DNA of 64,000 bases from Nitratireductor thuwali (GTDB lineage: Bacteria > Pseudomonadota > Alphaproteobacteria > Rhizobiales > Rhizobiaceae). The stretch is taken from positions 2,044,001 through 2,108,000 of the forward strand of contig NZ_CP030941.1 in assembly GCF_036621415.1 (NCBI RefSeq), read 5' to 3'. This document shows, piece by piece, positions 34,940 through 45,930 of this stretch. The notes under the pieces are model-generated. The model was not told where the DNA came from and searched no databases. It saw only the letters and a program-made list of their open reading frames with translations. Both the position numbers and the translations under genes were made by a program. The first letter of the stretch is position 1; every line of letters starts with the position of its first letter.

Positions 34940-35572
34940 TCAACGGCGCTGAAGATTGCTGATCTCCAGAATCACACCTTCACCTGCAATCAGGTCGCAA
35001 TGTTCTACCAGATCGTATTTCCAAGCGGCACCGCTTTCTGCCACTTCCAACCGATAATCCCGGCCTTTATGAAAGAGCGCTCTCGCGCCGCCTGAAATCC
35101 AGGGCTCGGCCAGCGTCAGAAGCGTCCCCAGCGGCGCCAGCGCGCGTGCCGTGACAACATCCGGCACGCCGAGCGCCGCGTGGCACATCTCGATGCGTCT
35201 CGCATGCACCTTGGCCGGACATTGAAGGCCGGCGAGGGTCGTCTGGAGGAACGATGCCTTTTTCCGGTTGCTCTCCACCAGATCCACATGGGCCGAAGGG
35301 CGCTCACGCGCCAGGACGGCGATCACTGCGCCGGGAAACCCTCCTCCGGACCCCAGATCCAGCCAATGCAGCGCCTTCGGCGCGAGCCGCCACAACTGGG
35401 CGCTGTCGAGAATGTGGCGCTCCCACAGGGCTGGCAAGGTGGACGGCGCAGCAAGATTGATGTGCGGCGCCCAACGCCTGAAGGTGGACTCGAAGCTCTC
35501 CAGCCCCATGAATGTTTCACGTGAAACCGGGCCGGCCGCGGCGCGCAGGCTCTCGAAACGATCGGTAGTCAC
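34940..35572 (-). CDS. rsmG: 16S rRNA (guanine527-N7)-methyltransferase
   Basis: SAM-dependent methyltransferase (GidB) that modifies G527 of 16S rRNA in the decoding region. The 210-residue protein has [16 protein letters not shown] as the SAM motif, [13 protein letters not shown] and [14 protein letters not shown], as in the family. The gene overlaps mnmG by four bases. A near-perfect parS lies inside its 5' part (35513-35528), where it encodes VSRETF. Confidence 0.96.
   Translation of the reverse strand: MTTDRFESLRAAAGPVSRETFMGLESFESTFRRWAPHINLAAPSTLPALWERHILDSAQLWRLAPKALHWLDLGSGGGFPGAVIAVLARERPSAHVDLVESNRKKASFLQTTLAGLQCPAKVHARRIEMCHAALGVPDVVTARALAPLGTLLTLAEPWISGGARALFHKGRDYRLEVAESGAAWKYDLVEHCDLIAGEGVILEISNLQRR
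35513..35528. other. parS-like site inside rsmG
   Basis: TGTTTCACGTGAAACC differs from the consensus TGTTTCACGTGAAACA only in the last base. It lies in the rsmG coding sequence near the parAB genes, a placement also known in other bacteria. Confidence 0.85.
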
Positions 35573-37434
35573 GCGGCCCCACGCGCCTCGCGGGCTTGCT
35601 GCCGGGATGCCATGAGCACCAGCGCAAGCGCCGTCGGTGTCATTCCATCGACATGCCGCGCCTCCGCCAACGTGGCCGGCTGCCGTTGCCGCAGCTTGCT
35701 CTTCAACTCATTGGAGAGTCCGGCAATGGCATCGAAATCGAGGCCTTCGGGGATCAGTGCCCCGTCTTCCCGGCGCAGTTGCTCCGCGTCTGCCACCTGC
35801 CGATCAAGATAGACCGCATATCTGGCCTCGGTCTCCAAAAATCGTGCCGCATCCGAATCGATTCGTTCCAGCTCGGGCCAGGTGGCAGCCAAGCGCCGCA
35901 GGTCCACCTCCGGATAGGATAGGAGATCGTAGGCCGAGCGCCGGACTCCGTCGCGGTTGAGCCTGATGTCTTTCGAAGCGGCTTCATTCGGAGACATCGT
36001 GAGCGACTGCAACAGTTCCCGCGCCTGGTCGAGCCGCCGCTGCAGGTCGCGGTACCGCGAGGCGCGTTCTTTTCCAGCTATTCCCCAGGCCTCCGCCGTC
36101 GGCGTAAGCCGGAGGTCCGCGTTGTCGGCGCGCAGCGACAGACGGAACTCGGCCCGAGAGGTGAACATACGGTAGGGCTCAGTCACGCCACGCGATACCA
36201 GGTCGTCGATCATGACCCCGATATAGGCATCCGCGCGGCCGAGACGGACGGCATCCAGACCACCCGCACGGCGGGCGGCGTTCAACCCGGCCACCAGGCC
36301 TTGGGCGGCCGCCTCCTCATAACCCGTGGTCCCGTTGATCTGCCCCGCAAGAAAAAGGCCGCCGATCCGGCGCGCCTCCAGTGAGCCGGTAAGCTCCCGC
36401 GGGTCCACGTGATCATACTCGATGGCGTAGCCCGGTTGGAGAACGACAGCCTTCTCGAGCCCCGGTATGGTTGCCAGCAGAGCATGCTGAACATCTTCAG
36501 GAAGCGACGTGGAAATGCCATTCGGATAGACCGTGTCATCCGACAGGCCCTCGGGCTCCAGAAATATCTGATGGCCTTCGCGATCGCCGAACTTGACGAT
36601 CTTATCTTCGATCGACGGACAGTAGCGCGGCCCCACGCCTTCGATCGCCCCCGAATACATCGCCGAGCGATGCAGGTTGGCGCGGATGATCGCATGCGTC
36701 TCGGCCGTCGTCCGCGTTATCCCGCACTCGATCTGGCGGTTGGTGATCCGGTCGGTCATCAGCGAGAAGGGCACCGGTTCCGCATCCGCCGACTGCATGT
36801 TCAGCGACGCCCAGTCGATGGTCCGGCCATCAAGCCTGGGCGGCGTGCCGGTCTTAAGCCGTCCCAGACGAAAACCGGCCTGCTCGAGCGAGGCCGACAG
36901 GCGCTTGGCGGCGGGTTCTCCCGCCCGGCCGGCGACGACCGTTTTCTCGCCGATATGGATGAGCCCCCGCAGGAATGTCCCCGTTGTCAGAACGATCGCG
37001 CCGCAGTCTATGCGCCGTTCCCCAGAGATAATGACATGCGAGACCTCGCCATTCTGGATACCGATCTCCCATGCCTCGGCCTCGATCACATCCAAATGAT
37101 CCTGCGCGTCGATGGCCTGTTGAACGGCTGCCCTATAGAGCGCCCGATCGGCCTGCGTGCGCGGGCCTCGCACTGCTGGTCCTTTGCGGCGGTTGAGCAT
37201 CCGGAACTGAATGCCCGCGGCATCGGCCGCCCGTCCCATCAGGCCGTCAAGCGCGTCGACCTCCCGCACCAACTGGCCCTTGCCGATCCCGCCGATCGCG
37301 GGATTGCAGGACATCACGCCGATGGTTCCCTTGCTGAGCGTTACGAGGGCGGTGTTAGCGCCTGCGCGCGCGGACGCAGCCGCAGCCTCGCAGCCCGCAT
37401 GGCCTCCCCCGATCACGACGACGTCATATTTCAT
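35569..37434 (-). CDS. mnmG: tRNA uridine-5-carboxymethylaminomethyl modification enzyme, FAD subunit
   Basis: MnmG (GidA) works with MnmE to place the carboxymethylaminomethyl group on wobble U34 of certain tRNAs, using FAD, glycine or ammonium and methylene-THF. The 621-residue protein has the dinucleotide motif GGGHAGCE at 9-16, [27 protein letters not shown] and GTGYCPSI-type [14 protein letters not shown]. It is first in the mnmG-rsmG-parA-parB run and overlaps rsmG by four bases. Four parS-like sites lie immediately upstream. Confidence 0.97.
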   Translation of the reverse strand: MKYDVVVIGGGHAGCEAAAASARAGANTALVTLSKGTIGVMSCNPAIGGIGKGQLVREVDALDGLMGRAADAAGIQFRMLNRRKGPAVRGPRTQADRALYRAAVQQAIDAQDHLDVIEAEAWEIGIQNGEVSHVIISGERRIDCGAIVLTTGTFLRGLIHIGEKTVVAGRAGEPAAKRLSASLEQAGFRLGRLKTGTPPRLDGRTIDWASLNMQSADAEPVPFSLMTDRITNRQIECGITRTTAETHAIIRANLHRSAMYSGAIEGVGPRYCPSIEDKIVKFGDREGHQIFLEPEGLSDDTVYPNGISTSLPEDVQHALLATIPGLEKAVVLQPGYAIEYDHVDPRELTGSLEARRIGGLFLAGQINGTTGYEEAAAQGLVAGLNAARRAGGLDAVRLGRADAYIGVMIDDLVSRGVTEPYRMFTSRAEFRLSLRADNADLRLTPTAEAWGIAGKERASRYRDLQRRLDQARELLQSLTMSPNEAASKDIRLNRDGVRRSAYDLLSYPEVDLRRLAATWPELERIDSDAARFLETEARYAVYLDRQVADAEQLRREDGALIPEGLDFDAIAGLSNELKSKLRQRQPATLAEARHVDGMTPTALALVLMASRQQAREARGAA

Positions 37435-37502
37435 CTGAACTGCCTACCGATAACCACGCCTGAAATGCGGGCTTCAGAGCTCCGCGTCAAGCGCCTTCGG
37501 CA

Positions 37503-37518
37503 CGTTTCACGTGAAACC
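37503..37518. other. parS-like site 1 of the mnmG-mnmE cluster
   Basis: CGTTTCACGTGAAACC matches the parS consensus at 14 of 16 positions; only the outermost bases differ. It lies in the mnmG upstream gap. Confidence 0.85.
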
Positions 37519-37539
37519 CGCGGATGATGGGTGCGCAAA

Positions 37540-37555
37540 TGTTTCACGTGAGTCA
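37540..37555. other. parS-like site 2 of the mnmG-mnmE cluster
   Basis: TGTTTCACGTGAGTCA matches the consensus at 14 of 16 positions, with the left half perfect. The identical 16-mer recurs at 37619-37634. Confidence 0.75.
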
Positions 37556-37580
37556 CGCCAGCGCCACTGAACCTGCTGCA

Positions 37581-37596
37581 CGTTTCACGTGAATCG
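37581..37596. other. parS-like site 3 of the mnmG-mnmE cluster
   Basis: CGTTTCACGTGAATCG matches the consensus at 13 of 16 positions; the central TTTCACGTGA is intact. Confidence 0.65.
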
Positions 37597-37618
37597 TTCC
37601 CGCGCACGGTTCATTGAA

Positions 37619-37634
37619 TGTTTCACGTGAGTCA
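37619..37634. other. parS-like site 4, containing the mnmE stop codon
   Basis: TGTTTCACGTGAGTCA, identical to site 2. Its last three bases, read on the minus strand, are the TGA stop codon of mnmE. Confidence 0.75.
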
Positions 37635-38960
37635 TTTTCCGATGCAGAAACTCGAGAATATTTCACCCAGGATGTCTTCGGTCCCGATCTCTCCACATAT
37701 TCGCCCCAAGGCATCGGCGGCCTGCCTCAGATCCTCTGCCCTGAGTTCCAGATCCAGTTCCTCGTTCGCCACGGCAGCCTTTATCTGCTCTGCTGCCTTC
37801 TGCAATTCTTCGACGTGCCGGCCTCGAAAGGGCAGGATCTCGCCCGTCGCGTCCTGCAAGGGCTGGCACAGCTTCTCAATGTCGTCCAGAAGCTGCGGCA
37901 GGCCTTCGCCGCTGACCGCCGATACCAGTCGATCCCACTTCCCCACAGGCGGCATCGGCAGAAGATCGGCCTTTGTTCCGACCTGCAGGATCCGGAGTCT
38001 TTCCGGCAGTTGCACGGTCTGCGGATCGGTGGCGTCCTGAAGATAAAGAATGAGGTCCGCCTCGCTTGCCCGCTTCAACGCGCGTTCGATGCCGATCGCC
38101 TCTACCTTTGCGGCATGCTCCCGTATCCCAGCCGTATCGACCATGTTCACTTTCATGCCGCCAATGTCGAGGCTGACTTCCAGCAGATCCCTAGTCGTTC
38201 CCGCTTCATCGGTAACGATAGCTACCTCGCGCTTGGCCAGCGCATTCAGCAGGCTCGACTTGCCCGAGTTCGGGGCCCCGAGGATGACGATGCTCAGCCC
38301 TTCCCGCACGATCTCGGCACGGCGGTAGCCGGCTGCGTGGGCTTCAATCATCTTCTGGAGCGCCTTCAGTTCGTCCCATACCCTGTCCGATACCGAGCCC
38401 GGAACATCTGCCTCGTCGGCGAAATCCAGTTCGGCCTCCAGGAAAGCCCGCGCCTGCAGAAGGCTTTGGCGCCAGCCCCCGTAAAGCCGCCTGTGGGCGT
38501 CACTGCCGTTGACAATTGCGAAGCGCCGTTGTGCCTCCGTCTCCGCATCGATCAGGTCTGCAAGCGCCTCGGCCCCCGTCAAATCCATCTTGCCGTTCAA
38601 GAAAGCCCGCTGGGTGAAGGCTCCGGCCTCCGCTGCCCGGGTCCCCTTGCACGAAGAGATCATCTCCAGCATCGCGCGGACGACGCCCCTCCCGCCGTGC
38701 AGATGAAACTCGGCGCAATCCTCCCCGGTGAAGCTGGTCGGTCCCGGAAAGAAGATGCATAGGCCGCGGTCGATTGTCTCTCCGCCTCCATTGCGAAACC
38801 TGCTCAATCTTGCATGGCGCGCCGGTGGAACCGAGCCGGCGATCTGCTCGACGATCGACCGCGTGTGCGGACCCGACAGTCGCACCACAGCAACGCCGGA
38901 CGGCAGACCGCCGCTGGACAGCGCGTAGATGGTCTCGCGATGCAGGATTTGATTGATCAT
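37632..38960 (-). CDS. mnmE: tRNA modification GTPase MnmE
   Basis: K-loop GTPase partner of MnmG in wobble-uridine modification. The 442-residue protein has the N-terminal folate-binding domain, a helical domain, and an inserted G domain with Walker A GAPNSGKS at 228-235, DTAGIRE (G3) and GTKAD (G4). It ends with the signature CIGK. The start at 38960 ([10 protein letters not shown]) is the family start; 24 more upstream codons are open but antisense to the DUF255 gene. Its stop codon lies within a parS-like site. Confidence 0.97.
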   Translation of the reverse strand: MINQILHRETIYALSSGGLPSGVAVVRLSGPHTRSIVEQIAGSVPPARHARLSRFRNGGGETIDRGLCIFFPGPTSFTGEDCAEFHLHGGRGVVRAMLEMISSCKGTRAAEAGAFTQRAFLNGKMDLTGAEALADLIDAETEAQRRFAIVNGSDAHRRLYGGWRQSLLQARAFLEAELDFADEADVPGSVSDRVWDELKALQKMIEAHAAGYRRAEIVREGLSIVILGAPNSGKSSLLNALAKREVAIVTDEAGTTRDLLEVSLDIGGMKVNMVDTAGIREHAAKVEAIGIERALKRASEADLILYLQDATDPQTVQLPERLRILQVGTKADLLPMPPVGKWDRLVSAVSGEGLPQLLDDIEKLCQPLQDATGEILPFRGRHVEELQKAAEQIKAAVANEELDLELRAEDLRQAADALGRICGEIGTEDILGEIFSSFCIGK

Positions 38961-38997
38961 GCCAGGCGCTCTACCTAAGGGCAAGTCGACTGCAGCC

Positions 38998-41022
38998 ATG
39001 GAGGCCCCATTGCCGTTGCCCGCTAAGAACATGCTTTCGGCTGAAACCAGCCCTTATCTCAAACAGCATCAGTCGAACCCGGTGCACTGGCGCCCGTGGT
39101 CCGACGAGGCCTTGGCCGAGGCGCGTGAGTTGAATAGGCCCATCCTTCTCTCCATAGGATACGCCGCCTGCCACTGGTGCCATGTCATGGCTCACGAGAG
39201 CTTCGAAGACGGTGACGTCGCCGATCTCATGAACCGGCTCTTCGTGAATATCAAGGTCGACCGCGAAGAACGGCCGGATATCGACCAGATCTATATGGCC
39301 GCGCTGACGGCGACAGGCGAGCAGGGCGGCTGGCCGCTGACCATGTTCCTGACGCCGGATGCCAAACCCTTCTGGGGCGGAACGTATTTTCCGCCGACCC
39401 AGCGCTTCGGCCGGCCCTCCTTTCGCGACCTTCTCAATGCCGTGCACCAGGCCTGGACAGAGAAGAACGACGAGTTGATGCGCAGCGCGGATGCGCTCAA
39501 TGCCCATGTAGAAGCGCGGCTCGCGCCTGCCGGCACCACTGCTGCAGGCGTCGAGCCTCCGTTGGCACAGCTTGCTTCCCGCATTCATTCCCTCATCGAC
39601 ACCGAGCAGGGGGGCCTGCGCGGCGCGCCCAAATTCCCAAACACGCCCTTCATGAACATTCTTTGGCTGGACTGGCTGGAAACGGCAAATGCGGGCTATC
39701 GGGACGCGGTGGTCTTCAGCCTCAGAAAAATGCTTTCGGGCGGCATCTACGACCATATAGGCGGCGGGCTTGCGCGCTACGCCACCGACGCGCGCTGGCT
39801 GGTGCCTCACTTTGAGAAGATGCTGTACGACAACGCACAACTGATCAGCCTCGCCTCGCAGGCCTATGCCGCGACTGGAGACCAGCTTTTCCATACGCGT
39901 ATCGAGGAAACCATTGGTTGGCTCCTGCGTGAAATGCGCACGGAAGGCGGCGCCTTCACGGCCAGCTTGGACGCCGACTCCGAGGGGAAGGAAGGCAAAT
40001 ATTATCTATGGACCGAAAGTCAGATAAAGGACGTACTGGGTTCGGATACCGAACGGTTCCTGGAAACATATGAGCTGGCGAAACCGGAAGGGTGGGAAGG
40101 CGATCCCATTCTCCACCGCAGTTACCGTAGTGCCATTACTCCGCGGGACGAGCCCTGGCTGGCCGAGCAGCGGGACAAGCTCCTTGCAGCACGCCAGCAC
40201 CGGGTACCGCCAGGGCGCGACGATAAGGTGCTGGTCGACTGGAACGGATCGGCGATTGCAGCCATCGTGCAGGCCGGCCGGCAGTTCCAGCGCCCCGACT
40301 GGATTGAAGCCGCCCAATCGGCATTTCATTTCATATCCGAATCGACTGCCGAAGGCCGCTTGCCCCACAGTATAGGCGGCGGCAAAGGTCAGCTCCCGGG
40401 TCTTTCCAGCGACTATGCGGCGATGATCAAAGCCGCTGTGGCGCTCTATCAGGCAACCGGCGACCACGATGTGATAGCACGGGCAGTGGAGTGGTATGAG
40501 GCGCTGCAAACCTGGCACACGGCACCCGGCGACCACGGCCACTTTCTCACTGCATCCGACGCATCCGACGTGCCGATCCGGGTGAGGGGCGACATCGACG
40601 AGGCGATACCATCCGCCACGGCGCAGATCATCGAGGCTCTCACCCAGCTGTCGATGGCAACTGGCGATCAACCGATCTACGATGCTGCGGCCGATGCGGC
40701 TCAGCATGCGCTGTCCCGCATCGGCCAGCAGGCCTACGGCCAGGCAGGCATCGTCTATGCCGCAGCCCTCGCGCGCAAGCCGATCAAGCTGCTCATCGTC
40801 GACAACAGGGAAGGGGCGTTCTTCCAGGTGGCGGCAGCCAATCCCGATCCCCGCCGCGTCGATATTGCTCTATCGGATCAGCCCCACCCGTCCGAAACTG
40901 CCAGCGGCATCACCATTGATCGCGCACGGCCTGGCGCCTGGTTGTGCGTTGGGACACGCTGTCTGCCGCCGATCCGAAACCCGGAAGAACTGGCAGCGCT
41001 GCTGCCGGATCACGGAGCTTAG
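38998..41022 (+). CDS. Thioredoxin-domain protein, DUF255/YyaL (spermatogenesis-associated protein 20-like)
   Basis: A 674-residue cytoplasmic protein: N-terminal thioredoxin-like DUF255 domain with the redox motif CHWC at 58-61 (in [17 protein letters not shown]), then a large alpha/alpha-barrel domain like N-acylglucosamine 2-epimerases. Other family blocks are [25 protein letters not shown] and [17 protein letters not shown]. Its function is unknown. The start is uncertain: ATGs at 38959, 38998 and 39031 are in frame and none has a clear ribosome site; the conserved part begins near [10 protein letters not shown]. It is divergent from mnmE. Confidence 0.9.
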   Translation: MEAPLPLPAKNMLSAETSPYLKQHQSNPVHWRPWSDEALAEARELNRPILLSIGYAACHWCHVMAHESFEDGDVADLMNRLFVNIKVDREERPDIDQIYMAALTATGEQGGWPLTMFLTPDAKPFWGGTYFPPTQRFGRPSFRDLLNAVHQAWTEKNDELMRSADALNAHVEARLAPAGTTAAGVEPPLAQLASRIHSLIDTEQGGLRGAPKFPNTPFMNILWLDWLETANAGYRDAVVFSLRKMLSGGIYDHIGGGLARYATDARWLVPHFEKMLYDNAQLISLASQAYAATGDQLFHTRIEETIGWLLREMRTEGGAFTASLDADSEGKEGKYYLWTESQIKDVLGSDTERFLETYELAKPEGWEGDPILHRSYRSAITPRDEPWLAEQRDKLLAARQHRVPPGRDDKVLVDWNGSAIAAIVQAGRQFQRPDWIEAAQSAFHFISESTAEGRLPHSIGGGKGQLPGLSSDYAAMIKAAVALYQATGDHDVIARAVEWYEALQTWHTAPGDHGHFLTASDASDVPIRVRGDIDEAIPSATAQIIEALTQLSMATGDQPIYDAAADAAQHALSRIGQQAYGQAGIVYAAALARKPIKLLIVDNREGAFFQVAAANPDPRRVDIALSDQPHPSETASGITIDRARPGAWLCVGTRCLPPIRNPEELAALLPDHGA

Positions 41023-41065
41023 GTCACTTTATCGGCTCCCTTAAGCGCCAGATTGTTCCTGAGAC

Positions 41066-41100
41066 CAGGAAAAGAAGATAGCCGGCGTAGTTACCGGCTA
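41066..41100 (-). terminator. Terminator-like hairpin at the rho stop codon
   Basis: On the minus strand TAGCCGG and CCGGCTA (41100-41094 with 41085-41079) form a 7-bp stem that includes the rho TAG stop codon, and a T-rich stretch (TCTTCTTTTCC) follows. It could end rho transcription without Rho itself. Confidence 0.55.
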
Positions 41101-42363
41101 CGTATTCATCGAATCGAAGAACTCCGCATTGCTCTTGGTCTGCTTGAGCTTGTCGATCAGGAATTCGATCGCATCCGTAGTGCCCATCGGAGCAAGAATG
41201 CGGCGCAGAACGAAGATCTTCTGCAGATCCTGCCGTGCGATGAGAAGGTCTTCCTTGCGCGTGCCGGACTTCAGAATGTCGATTGCCGGGAAGATGCGCT
41301 TGTCGGCAACCTTCCTGTCGAGGACGATTTCCGAGTTGCCAGTGCCCTTGAACTCTTCGAAGATGACTTCGTCCATGCGGCTGCCCGTATCGATCAGCGC
41401 GGTGGCGATGATCGTCAGCGATCCACCCTCTTCTATATTGCGTGCCGCGCCGAAGAAGCGCTTGGGGCGCTGCAGCGCGTTGGCGTCGACGCCGCCGGTC
41501 AGCACCTTGCCGGAGGACGGAACCACCGTATTGTACGCACGGCCCAGCCGCGTAATCGAATCGAGCAGGATCACAACGTCGCGCCCATGCTCGACCAGCC
41601 GCTTGGCCTTCTCGATCACCATTTCCGCCACCTGCACATGACGCGTGGCCGGCTCGTCGAAGGTCGATGACACGACCTCGCCCTTCACCGATCGCTGCAT
41701 ATCCGTCACCTCTTCCGGTCGCTCGTCGATCAGAAGGACGATCAGATAACACTCCGGATGGTTCGACGTGACCGAATGGGCGATGTTCTGCAGGATCACC
41801 GTCTTACCGGTGCGGGGCGGCGCCACGATGAGGCCGCGCTGGCCCTTGCCCAGCGGCGCGACCAGATCAATCACGCGCGGCGTGTTGTCCTTGGTCGTCG
41901 GGTTCTCTATCTCCATTCGCAGACGCTCGTCCGGATAGAGCGGTGTAAGGTTGTCGAAGTGAATCTTGTGACGGATCTTCTCCGGATCCTCGAAGTTGAT
42001 CGTGTTGACCTTCAAGAGCGCGAAATAGCGCTCCCCTTCCTTCGGGCCGCGGATGGGACCCTCAACCGTATCGCCCGTCTTCAACGAGAAGCGGCGGATC
42101 TGGGAGGGAGAGATGTATATATCGTCCGGTCCCGGAAGGTAATTTGCCGAAGCCGAGCGCAAGAACCCAAAACCGTCCTGCAGAACCTCGACGACACCTT
42201 CGCCGATGATCTCGAAGTCCTGGATCGCAAGCTTCTTCAGGATGGCGAACATGAGCTCTTGCTTGCGCATGATGCTCGCATTCTCCACCTCGAGCGATTC
42301 GGCGAACGCAATGAGATCGGTCGGCGACTTGCTCTTAAGCTCTTGAAGTTTCATTTCCTGCAT
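41098..42363 (-). CDS. rho: Transcription termination factor Rho
   Basis: Hexameric RNA helicase that ends transcription at Rho-dependent sites. The 421-residue protein has the N-terminal RNA-binding OB fold (DGFGFLRS near 63-70), Walker A APPRTGKT at 181-188, [13 protein letters not shown], and the Q/R-loop region [12 protein letters not shown]. The length is standard, with no large insertion. It precedes hemJ/hemE on the same strand, part of the conserved origin neighbourhood of this class. Confidence 0.98.
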   Translation of the reverse strand: MQEMKLQELKSKSPTDLIAFAESLEVENASIMRKQELMFAILKKLAIQDFEIIGEGVVEVLQDGFGFLRSASANYLPGPDDIYISPSQIRRFSLKTGDTVEGPIRGPKEGERYFALLKVNTINFEDPEKIRHKIHFDNLTPLYPDERLRMEIENPTTKDNTPRVIDLVAPLGKGQRGLIVAPPRTGKTVILQNIAHSVTSNHPECYLIVLLIDERPEEVTDMQRSVKGEVVSSTFDEPATRHVQVAEMVIEKAKRLVEHGRDVVILLDSITRLGRAYNTVVPSSGKVLTGGVDANALQRPKRFFGAARNIEEGGSLTIIATALIDTGSRMDEVIFEEFKGTGNSEIVLDRKVADKRIFPAIDILKSGTRKEDLLIARQDLQKIFVLRRILAPMGTTDAIEFLIDKLKQTKSNAEFFDSMNT

Positions 42364-42535
42364 GGTGCGGACTCTGGATCGATCATGGGAATTTGGGATG
42401 CGGCACGCCCCGGAGCGCTTGAAGCGTCCCGAAATCCGGAAGGAAACAACGCCGGACGTGCAAAGGAAGGAACGCCCTTTTATCGTCCCGGCCCCAAAAG
42501 AGCAAGGCGCCTTTTGTTCCGCCCGCCGAAAACGC

Positions 42536-43069
42536 TCAGAACGGTTTCACGACGACCAAAATGACGATAGCGATCATGAGCAATGTAGGTATTTCGTTGA
42601 CGATGCGCCAGTGCCGCGCCGGCTTTTCGTTGCGGTCGGCTGCAAATGTCCTCACGCCCCTGGCCAGATAGCCGTGCAAGCCGGAAAGCAGCACCACCGC
42701 CGCGATCTTGGCATGAAGCCAGCCGCCGGAAAAGCCGAAGCCCTTCCATGCGAGCCAGAGCCCGAACACCCAAGTCGCCATCATCGCAGGGTTGATGATG
42801 AAGCGCAGAAGCCGGTATTCCATCACCTTGAAGGTTTCGCTCTGCGGCGAGCCGACAGCAGTCTCGGCGTGATAGACGAAAAGCCGCGGCAGATAGAGCA
42901 TTCCCGCCATCCAGGAGATCACGGCAACGATGTGGAACGCCTTGATCCAATTATAGAGCCCATCCGGCGCCGCCAAAAACAGAAGCAGTACCAGAACGGC
43001 AAGGATGGCGAGCGCAACGACGGCTCTCATGCCGGCTTTCCTGCCGCTGATCTCACCGCTCGCGGTCAT
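42536..43069 (-). CDS. hemJ: Protoporphyrinogen IX oxidase, HemJ type
   Basis: Inner-membrane protein that oxidises protoporphyrinogen IX to protoporphyrin IX, the oxidase of bacteria lacking HemG/HemY. The 177-residue product has four to five spans; the conserved histidine lies in [27 protein letters not shown], followed by [13 protein letters not shown] and [16 protein letters not shown]. It overlaps hemE by four bases (ATGA at 43066-43069), coupling two heme-synthesis steps. A later ATG at 43030 is possible. Confidence 0.93.
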   Translation of the reverse strand: MTASGEISGRKAGMRAVVALAILAVLVLLLFLAAPDGLYNWIKAFHIVAVISWMAGMLYLPRLFVYHAETAVGSPQSETFKVMEYRLLRFIINPAMMATWVFGLWLAWKGFGFSGGWLHAKIAAVVLLSGLHGYLARGVRTFAADRNEKPARHWRIVNEIPTLLMIAIVILVVVKPF

Positions 43070-44094
43070 CGGTTCGCCCCGCGCACACGCTGCACCATCG
43101 CCTCCACATGGGCGATCGGCGTTTCCGGCGTGATGCCATGGCCGAGGTTGAACACGAGAGGGCCATCTCCCAGAGCCTCCAGGATCCGATCGACCCCCTC
43201 CTCCAGTGCTTTGCCGCCCGCCCTGAGCCGCATCGGATCGAGATTGCCTTGCACCGGACCGAGCGCCTGCAAACGACGCGCCTGGGACAAAGGCACCGAC
43301 CAATCGAGGCCGAGGGTCGTTATGCCTGTTTTCGCCCGATAGCTGTCGTAAAGCATGCCTGCCCCTTTCGGGAATCCGACGATCGGCACCTCCGGATGCT
43401 TCTCCCGCACGCGCCTGACCATCTCGGCAACCGGCTTCATGCACCAGGCCTCAAAACTCGCCTCGTCCAGGACCCCTGCCCAGGAATCAAAGATCTGCAC
43501 AGCGTCGGCGCCGGCGTCGATCTGCCGGATGAGATATTCCGCCGATTGTGCGGCAAGCTTCGCGAGCAGGGCCTCCATGGCCTCTGGGTCGGAAAATCCG
43601 AACAATCGTCCAGGCGCCTGATCCGGCGTTCCATGACCGGCGATCATATAGGTCGCCACGGTCCAGGGCGCGCCGCAAAAGCCGATCAGCGCCGTTTCCG
43701 GCGGCAATTCACGCCGCAACCGCCGTACGGTCTCGTAGACCGGCTCGAGATTCACGTGAAACAACGACCGATCCAGCACATCGACGTCCTGCGGCTTGAT
43801 GGGCGTCATCATCGGTCCGCGGCCCTCCACGAAACGCAGCTCGCGGCCAAGCGCGTGGGGCACCACCAGAATATCGGAAAAAAGTATCGATGCGTCGAAA
43901 CCGAAACGGCGGATCGGCTGCAGCGTCACCTCGACAGCCATAGCCGGGTCATAGCAAAGATCAAGAAAGCTTCCGGCGCGCTTCCGCGTTTCCCTATACT
44001 CCGGCAGATATCGGCCGGCCTGGCGCATCATCCAGATGGGAGGGGGAAACACGGTTTTCCCTCTCATGACCTCCAGGAATTTCATTTCCGCCAA
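43066..44094 (-). CDS. hemE: Uroporphyrinogen decarboxylase
   Basis: Decarboxylates four acetate side chains of uroporphyrinogen III to give coproporphyrinogen III. The 342-residue protein has [17 protein letters not shown] with the substrate-binding arginine, the [10 protein letters not shown] block, [13 protein letters not shown] and [13 protein letters not shown]. It borders the presumed origin: 397 bp without genes separate its start from the DUF299 gene. A parS-like site (43748-43763) lies within it. Confidence 0.98.
   Translation of the reverse strand: MAEMKFLEVMRGKTVFPPPIWMMRQAGRYLPEYRETRKRAGSFLDLCYDPAMAVEVTLQPIRRFGFDASILFSDILVVPHALGRELRFVEGRGPMMTPIKPQDVDVLDRSLFHVNLEPVYETVRRLRRELPPETALIGFCGAPWTVATYMIAGHGTPDQAPGRLFGFSDPEAMEALLAKLAAQSAEYLIRQIDAGADAVQIFDSWAGVLDEASFEAWCMKPVAEMVRRVREKHPEVPIVGFPKGAGMLYDSYRAKTGITTLGLDWSVPLSQARRLQALGPVQGNLDPMRLRAGGKALEEGVDRILEALGDGPLVFNLGHGITPETPIAHVEAMVQRVRGANR
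43748..43763. other. parS-like site inside hemE
   Basis: AGATTCACGTGAAACA matches the consensus at 14 of 16 positions, with the right half perfect. It is about 0.35 kb from the origin segment. Confidence 0.6.
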
Positions 44095-44356
44095 GGCGAC
44101 GCCTCCGTTTAGGAATTAATTAAGAATCTATCGATTAGTCTTCTTTTGATTCTAAGAGTCTGTTTGGAACGTGGATTAAATCCTGTCCACCGAACCGGCC
44201 AAGCGGGCATTGCGCATATTGCCGCGTCCTTGACCCATACATGTGGGAAAAGGCCGTGGACAGTCATGATTCAGCAATCTGAATCAAATGCCTAAGCGGC
44301 ATGGCTCGATGCGAAGAATATCGAGCGGCTGTGGACGGCCCCGTTCGTCCACATTC

Positions 44357-44365
44357 TTTTGCACA
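44357..44365 (+). other. DnaA box
   Basis: TTTTGCACA fits the relaxed consensus TTWTNCACA. Confidence 0.6.
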
Positions 44366-44465
44366 TGCGCGGTTCGCATCCTCCTGTGCGGTGAATTGTG
44401 GATTTCCACCCATCTTTTCCCCTGCTCCTGGTCTCGTCAGAAACTATCCCACGCGCTATCAACAC

Positions 44466-44474
44466 TTCTCCACA
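44466..44474 (+). other. DnaA box (one mismatch)
   Basis: TTCTCCACA differs from TTATCCACA at one position. Confidence 0.55.
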
Positions 44475-44490
44475 GCAAGTGAGCGCACGG

Positions 44491-44499
44491 TGTGCATAA
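44491..44499 (-). other. DnaA box overlapping the ppsR start
   Basis: Minus-strand TTATGCACA fits TTWTNCACA; it covers the GTG start codon of the DUF299 gene, so DnaA bound here could also affect its transcription. Confidence 0.6.
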
Positions 44500-45334
44500 A
44501 CCTCAAAGCTTCTTCCACCTGCATCTGATTTCAGACGCGACCGGTGAAACATTGCTGGCGGCTGGTCGGGCCGCCGCCGCCCAGTACAAGAACGCGCGCG
44601 CCATCGAGCACATCTATCCGCTCATCCGCACGGAAAAGCAGCTCGCCCGGGTCTTCGCCGAAATCGACGAGGAGCCGGGCATCGTCCTTTATACGATCGT
44701 CGACCAGTCCCTTGCCCGCCAGATCGACGAGCGCTGCGCCGCGATGGGCCTGCCCTGCGTCTCGGTTCTGGAGCCGGTTCTGACGGTCTTCCAGTCATAT
44801 CTGGGAACACCGGCCGGTCGTCGGGTCGGTGCTCAGCACGTGCTCGACGCGGACTATTTCCGCCGCATCGACGCGCTTAACTTCACTATGGAGCATGATG
44901 ACGGACAGCTTCCCAGCGACATAGATGAAGCCGAGATCATCCTCGTCGGCGTTTCGCGCACCTCCAAGACGCCGACCAGCATCTATCTGGCCAATCGCGG
45001 CATCAAAACCGCCAACGTTCCCATAGTACTCGACGTGCCGCCTCCTGAAAGCCTTGCGCGAGCGGAAAAGCCTCTGATCGTCGGCCTCATCGCCTCGGCC
45101 GAGCGCATCGCCCAGATCCGCCAGAATCGCATCCTTGGCACGCCGGGAACGGACAATTTCGACACCTATACCGACCGCAGCACGATCGCGCGCGAACTCG
45201 CCTACGCCCGTCAGCTTTGTGCGCGCCATGGCTGGCCGGTAATCGATGTCACGAGGCGCTCCATCGAGGAAACCGCTGCAGCCATCATGGCGTTGCGGTC
45301 AAAACCGCAAAGATCCCAAGGGGAATCGCTATGA
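44492..45334 (+). CDS. ppsR: Pyruvate,phosphate dikinase / PEP synthase regulatory protein (DUF299)
   Basis: Bifunctional kinase/pyrophosphorylase that switches PPDK or PEP synthase off and on by ADP-dependent phosphorylation of a threonine. The 280-residue protein begins [11 protein letters not shown] and contains the P-loop [15 protein letters not shown] and [12 protein letters not shown]. The start is GTG at 44492, within a DnaA box; other starts in frame do not keep the conserved N-terminus. It heads the run ppsR-maf-aroE-coaE with 4-8 nt overlaps. Confidence 0.95.
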   Translation: MHKPQSFFHLHLISDATGETLLAAGRAAAAQYKNARAIEHIYPLIRTEKQLARVFAEIDEEPGIVLYTIVDQSLARQIDERCAAMGLPCVSVLEPVLTVFQSYLGTPAGRRVGAQHVLDADYFRRIDALNFTMEHDDGQLPSDIDEAEIILVGVSRTSKTPTSIYLANRGIKTANVPIVLDVPPPESLARAEKPLIVGLIASAERIAQIRQNRILGTPGTDNFDTYTDRSTIARELAYARQLCARHGWPVIDVTRRSIEETAAAIMALRSKPQRSQGESL

Positions 45335-45930
45335 CAGAGAAAATCGTCCTGGCTTCCACGAGCCCGTTTCGCCGCCAGTTGCTGGAAAATGCAGGCATTT
45401 CCGTGGAGGCCGTTGCCCCGGAAGTCGATGAGCGCGTTGTCGAGGCGCCTTTGGAAAATGCCGGGGTAAGTCCGGAAGACGTCGCGCTCATCCTGGCCGA
45501 GGCCAAGGCGGTGGACGTTTCGGAGCGTCATCCCCATGCCCTCGTCATCGGCTGCGACCAGACGCTCTCCCTCGGCGACCGGGTTTTTCACAAGCCCAAG
45601 GATATGGAGGGCGCGCGCAGGCATCTTCTCGATCTGTCCGGCAAGACGCACCAGCTCAACAGTGCGATTGTGCTGGCGCGCGCGGGCCAGCCGATCTGGC
45701 GGCATCTTTCCCAGGGCAGCTTGACCATGCGGAAACTCGATCCGGGCTTCATCGGGCGGCATCTTTCACAGGTTGGCGAAAAGGCGCTCTCCAGTGTCGG
45801 CGCCTATCAGGTCGAAGGGCCGGGCATCCAGCTTTTCACGAAGATCGAAGGCGACTACTTCACCATCATCGGCCTGCCCCTCCTTCCGCTCCTGGAGAAA
45901 CTGCGTGAAGAAGGAGCCATCGATGGCTGA
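45331..45930 (+). CDS. maf: Maf-family nucleotide pyrophosphatase
   Basis: House-cleaning nucleoside triphosphate pyrophosphatase for modified or non-canonical nucleotides. The 199-residue protein opens with [18 protein letters not shown], has [19 protein letters not shown] and the [16 protein letters not shown] block. It overlaps ppsR by four bases and aroE by eight. The exact nucleotide preference (YhdE dTTP/UTP type or YceF m7GTP type) cannot be decided safely. Confidence 0.95.
   Translation: MTEKIVLASTSPFRRQLLENAGISVEAVAPEVDERVVEAPLENAGVSPEDVALILAEAKAVDVSERHPHALVIGCDQTLSLGDRVFHKPKDMEGARRHLLDLSGKTHQLNSAIVLARAGQPIWRHLSQGSLTMRKLDPGFIGRHLSQVGEKALSSVGAYQVEGPGIQLFTKIEGDYFTIIGLPLLPLLEKLREEGAIDG

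Larger units (their letters stand above)
44095..44491. other. Probable chromosomal replication origin (oriC)
   Basis: A 397-bp gene-free segment between hemE and the DUF299 gene, the known origin locus in Caulobacter and several Rhizobiales. It holds an AT-rich stretch (about 44108-44166, a candidate unwinding element) and five GANTC methylation sites (44124, 44148, 44156, 44268, 44281). DnaA-box-like sequences at 44357, 44466 and 44491 cluster on the ppsR side, with weaker ones such as TGTGGATTT at 44397. The parS cluster is about 6.5 kb away, as expected. Confidence 0.82.
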
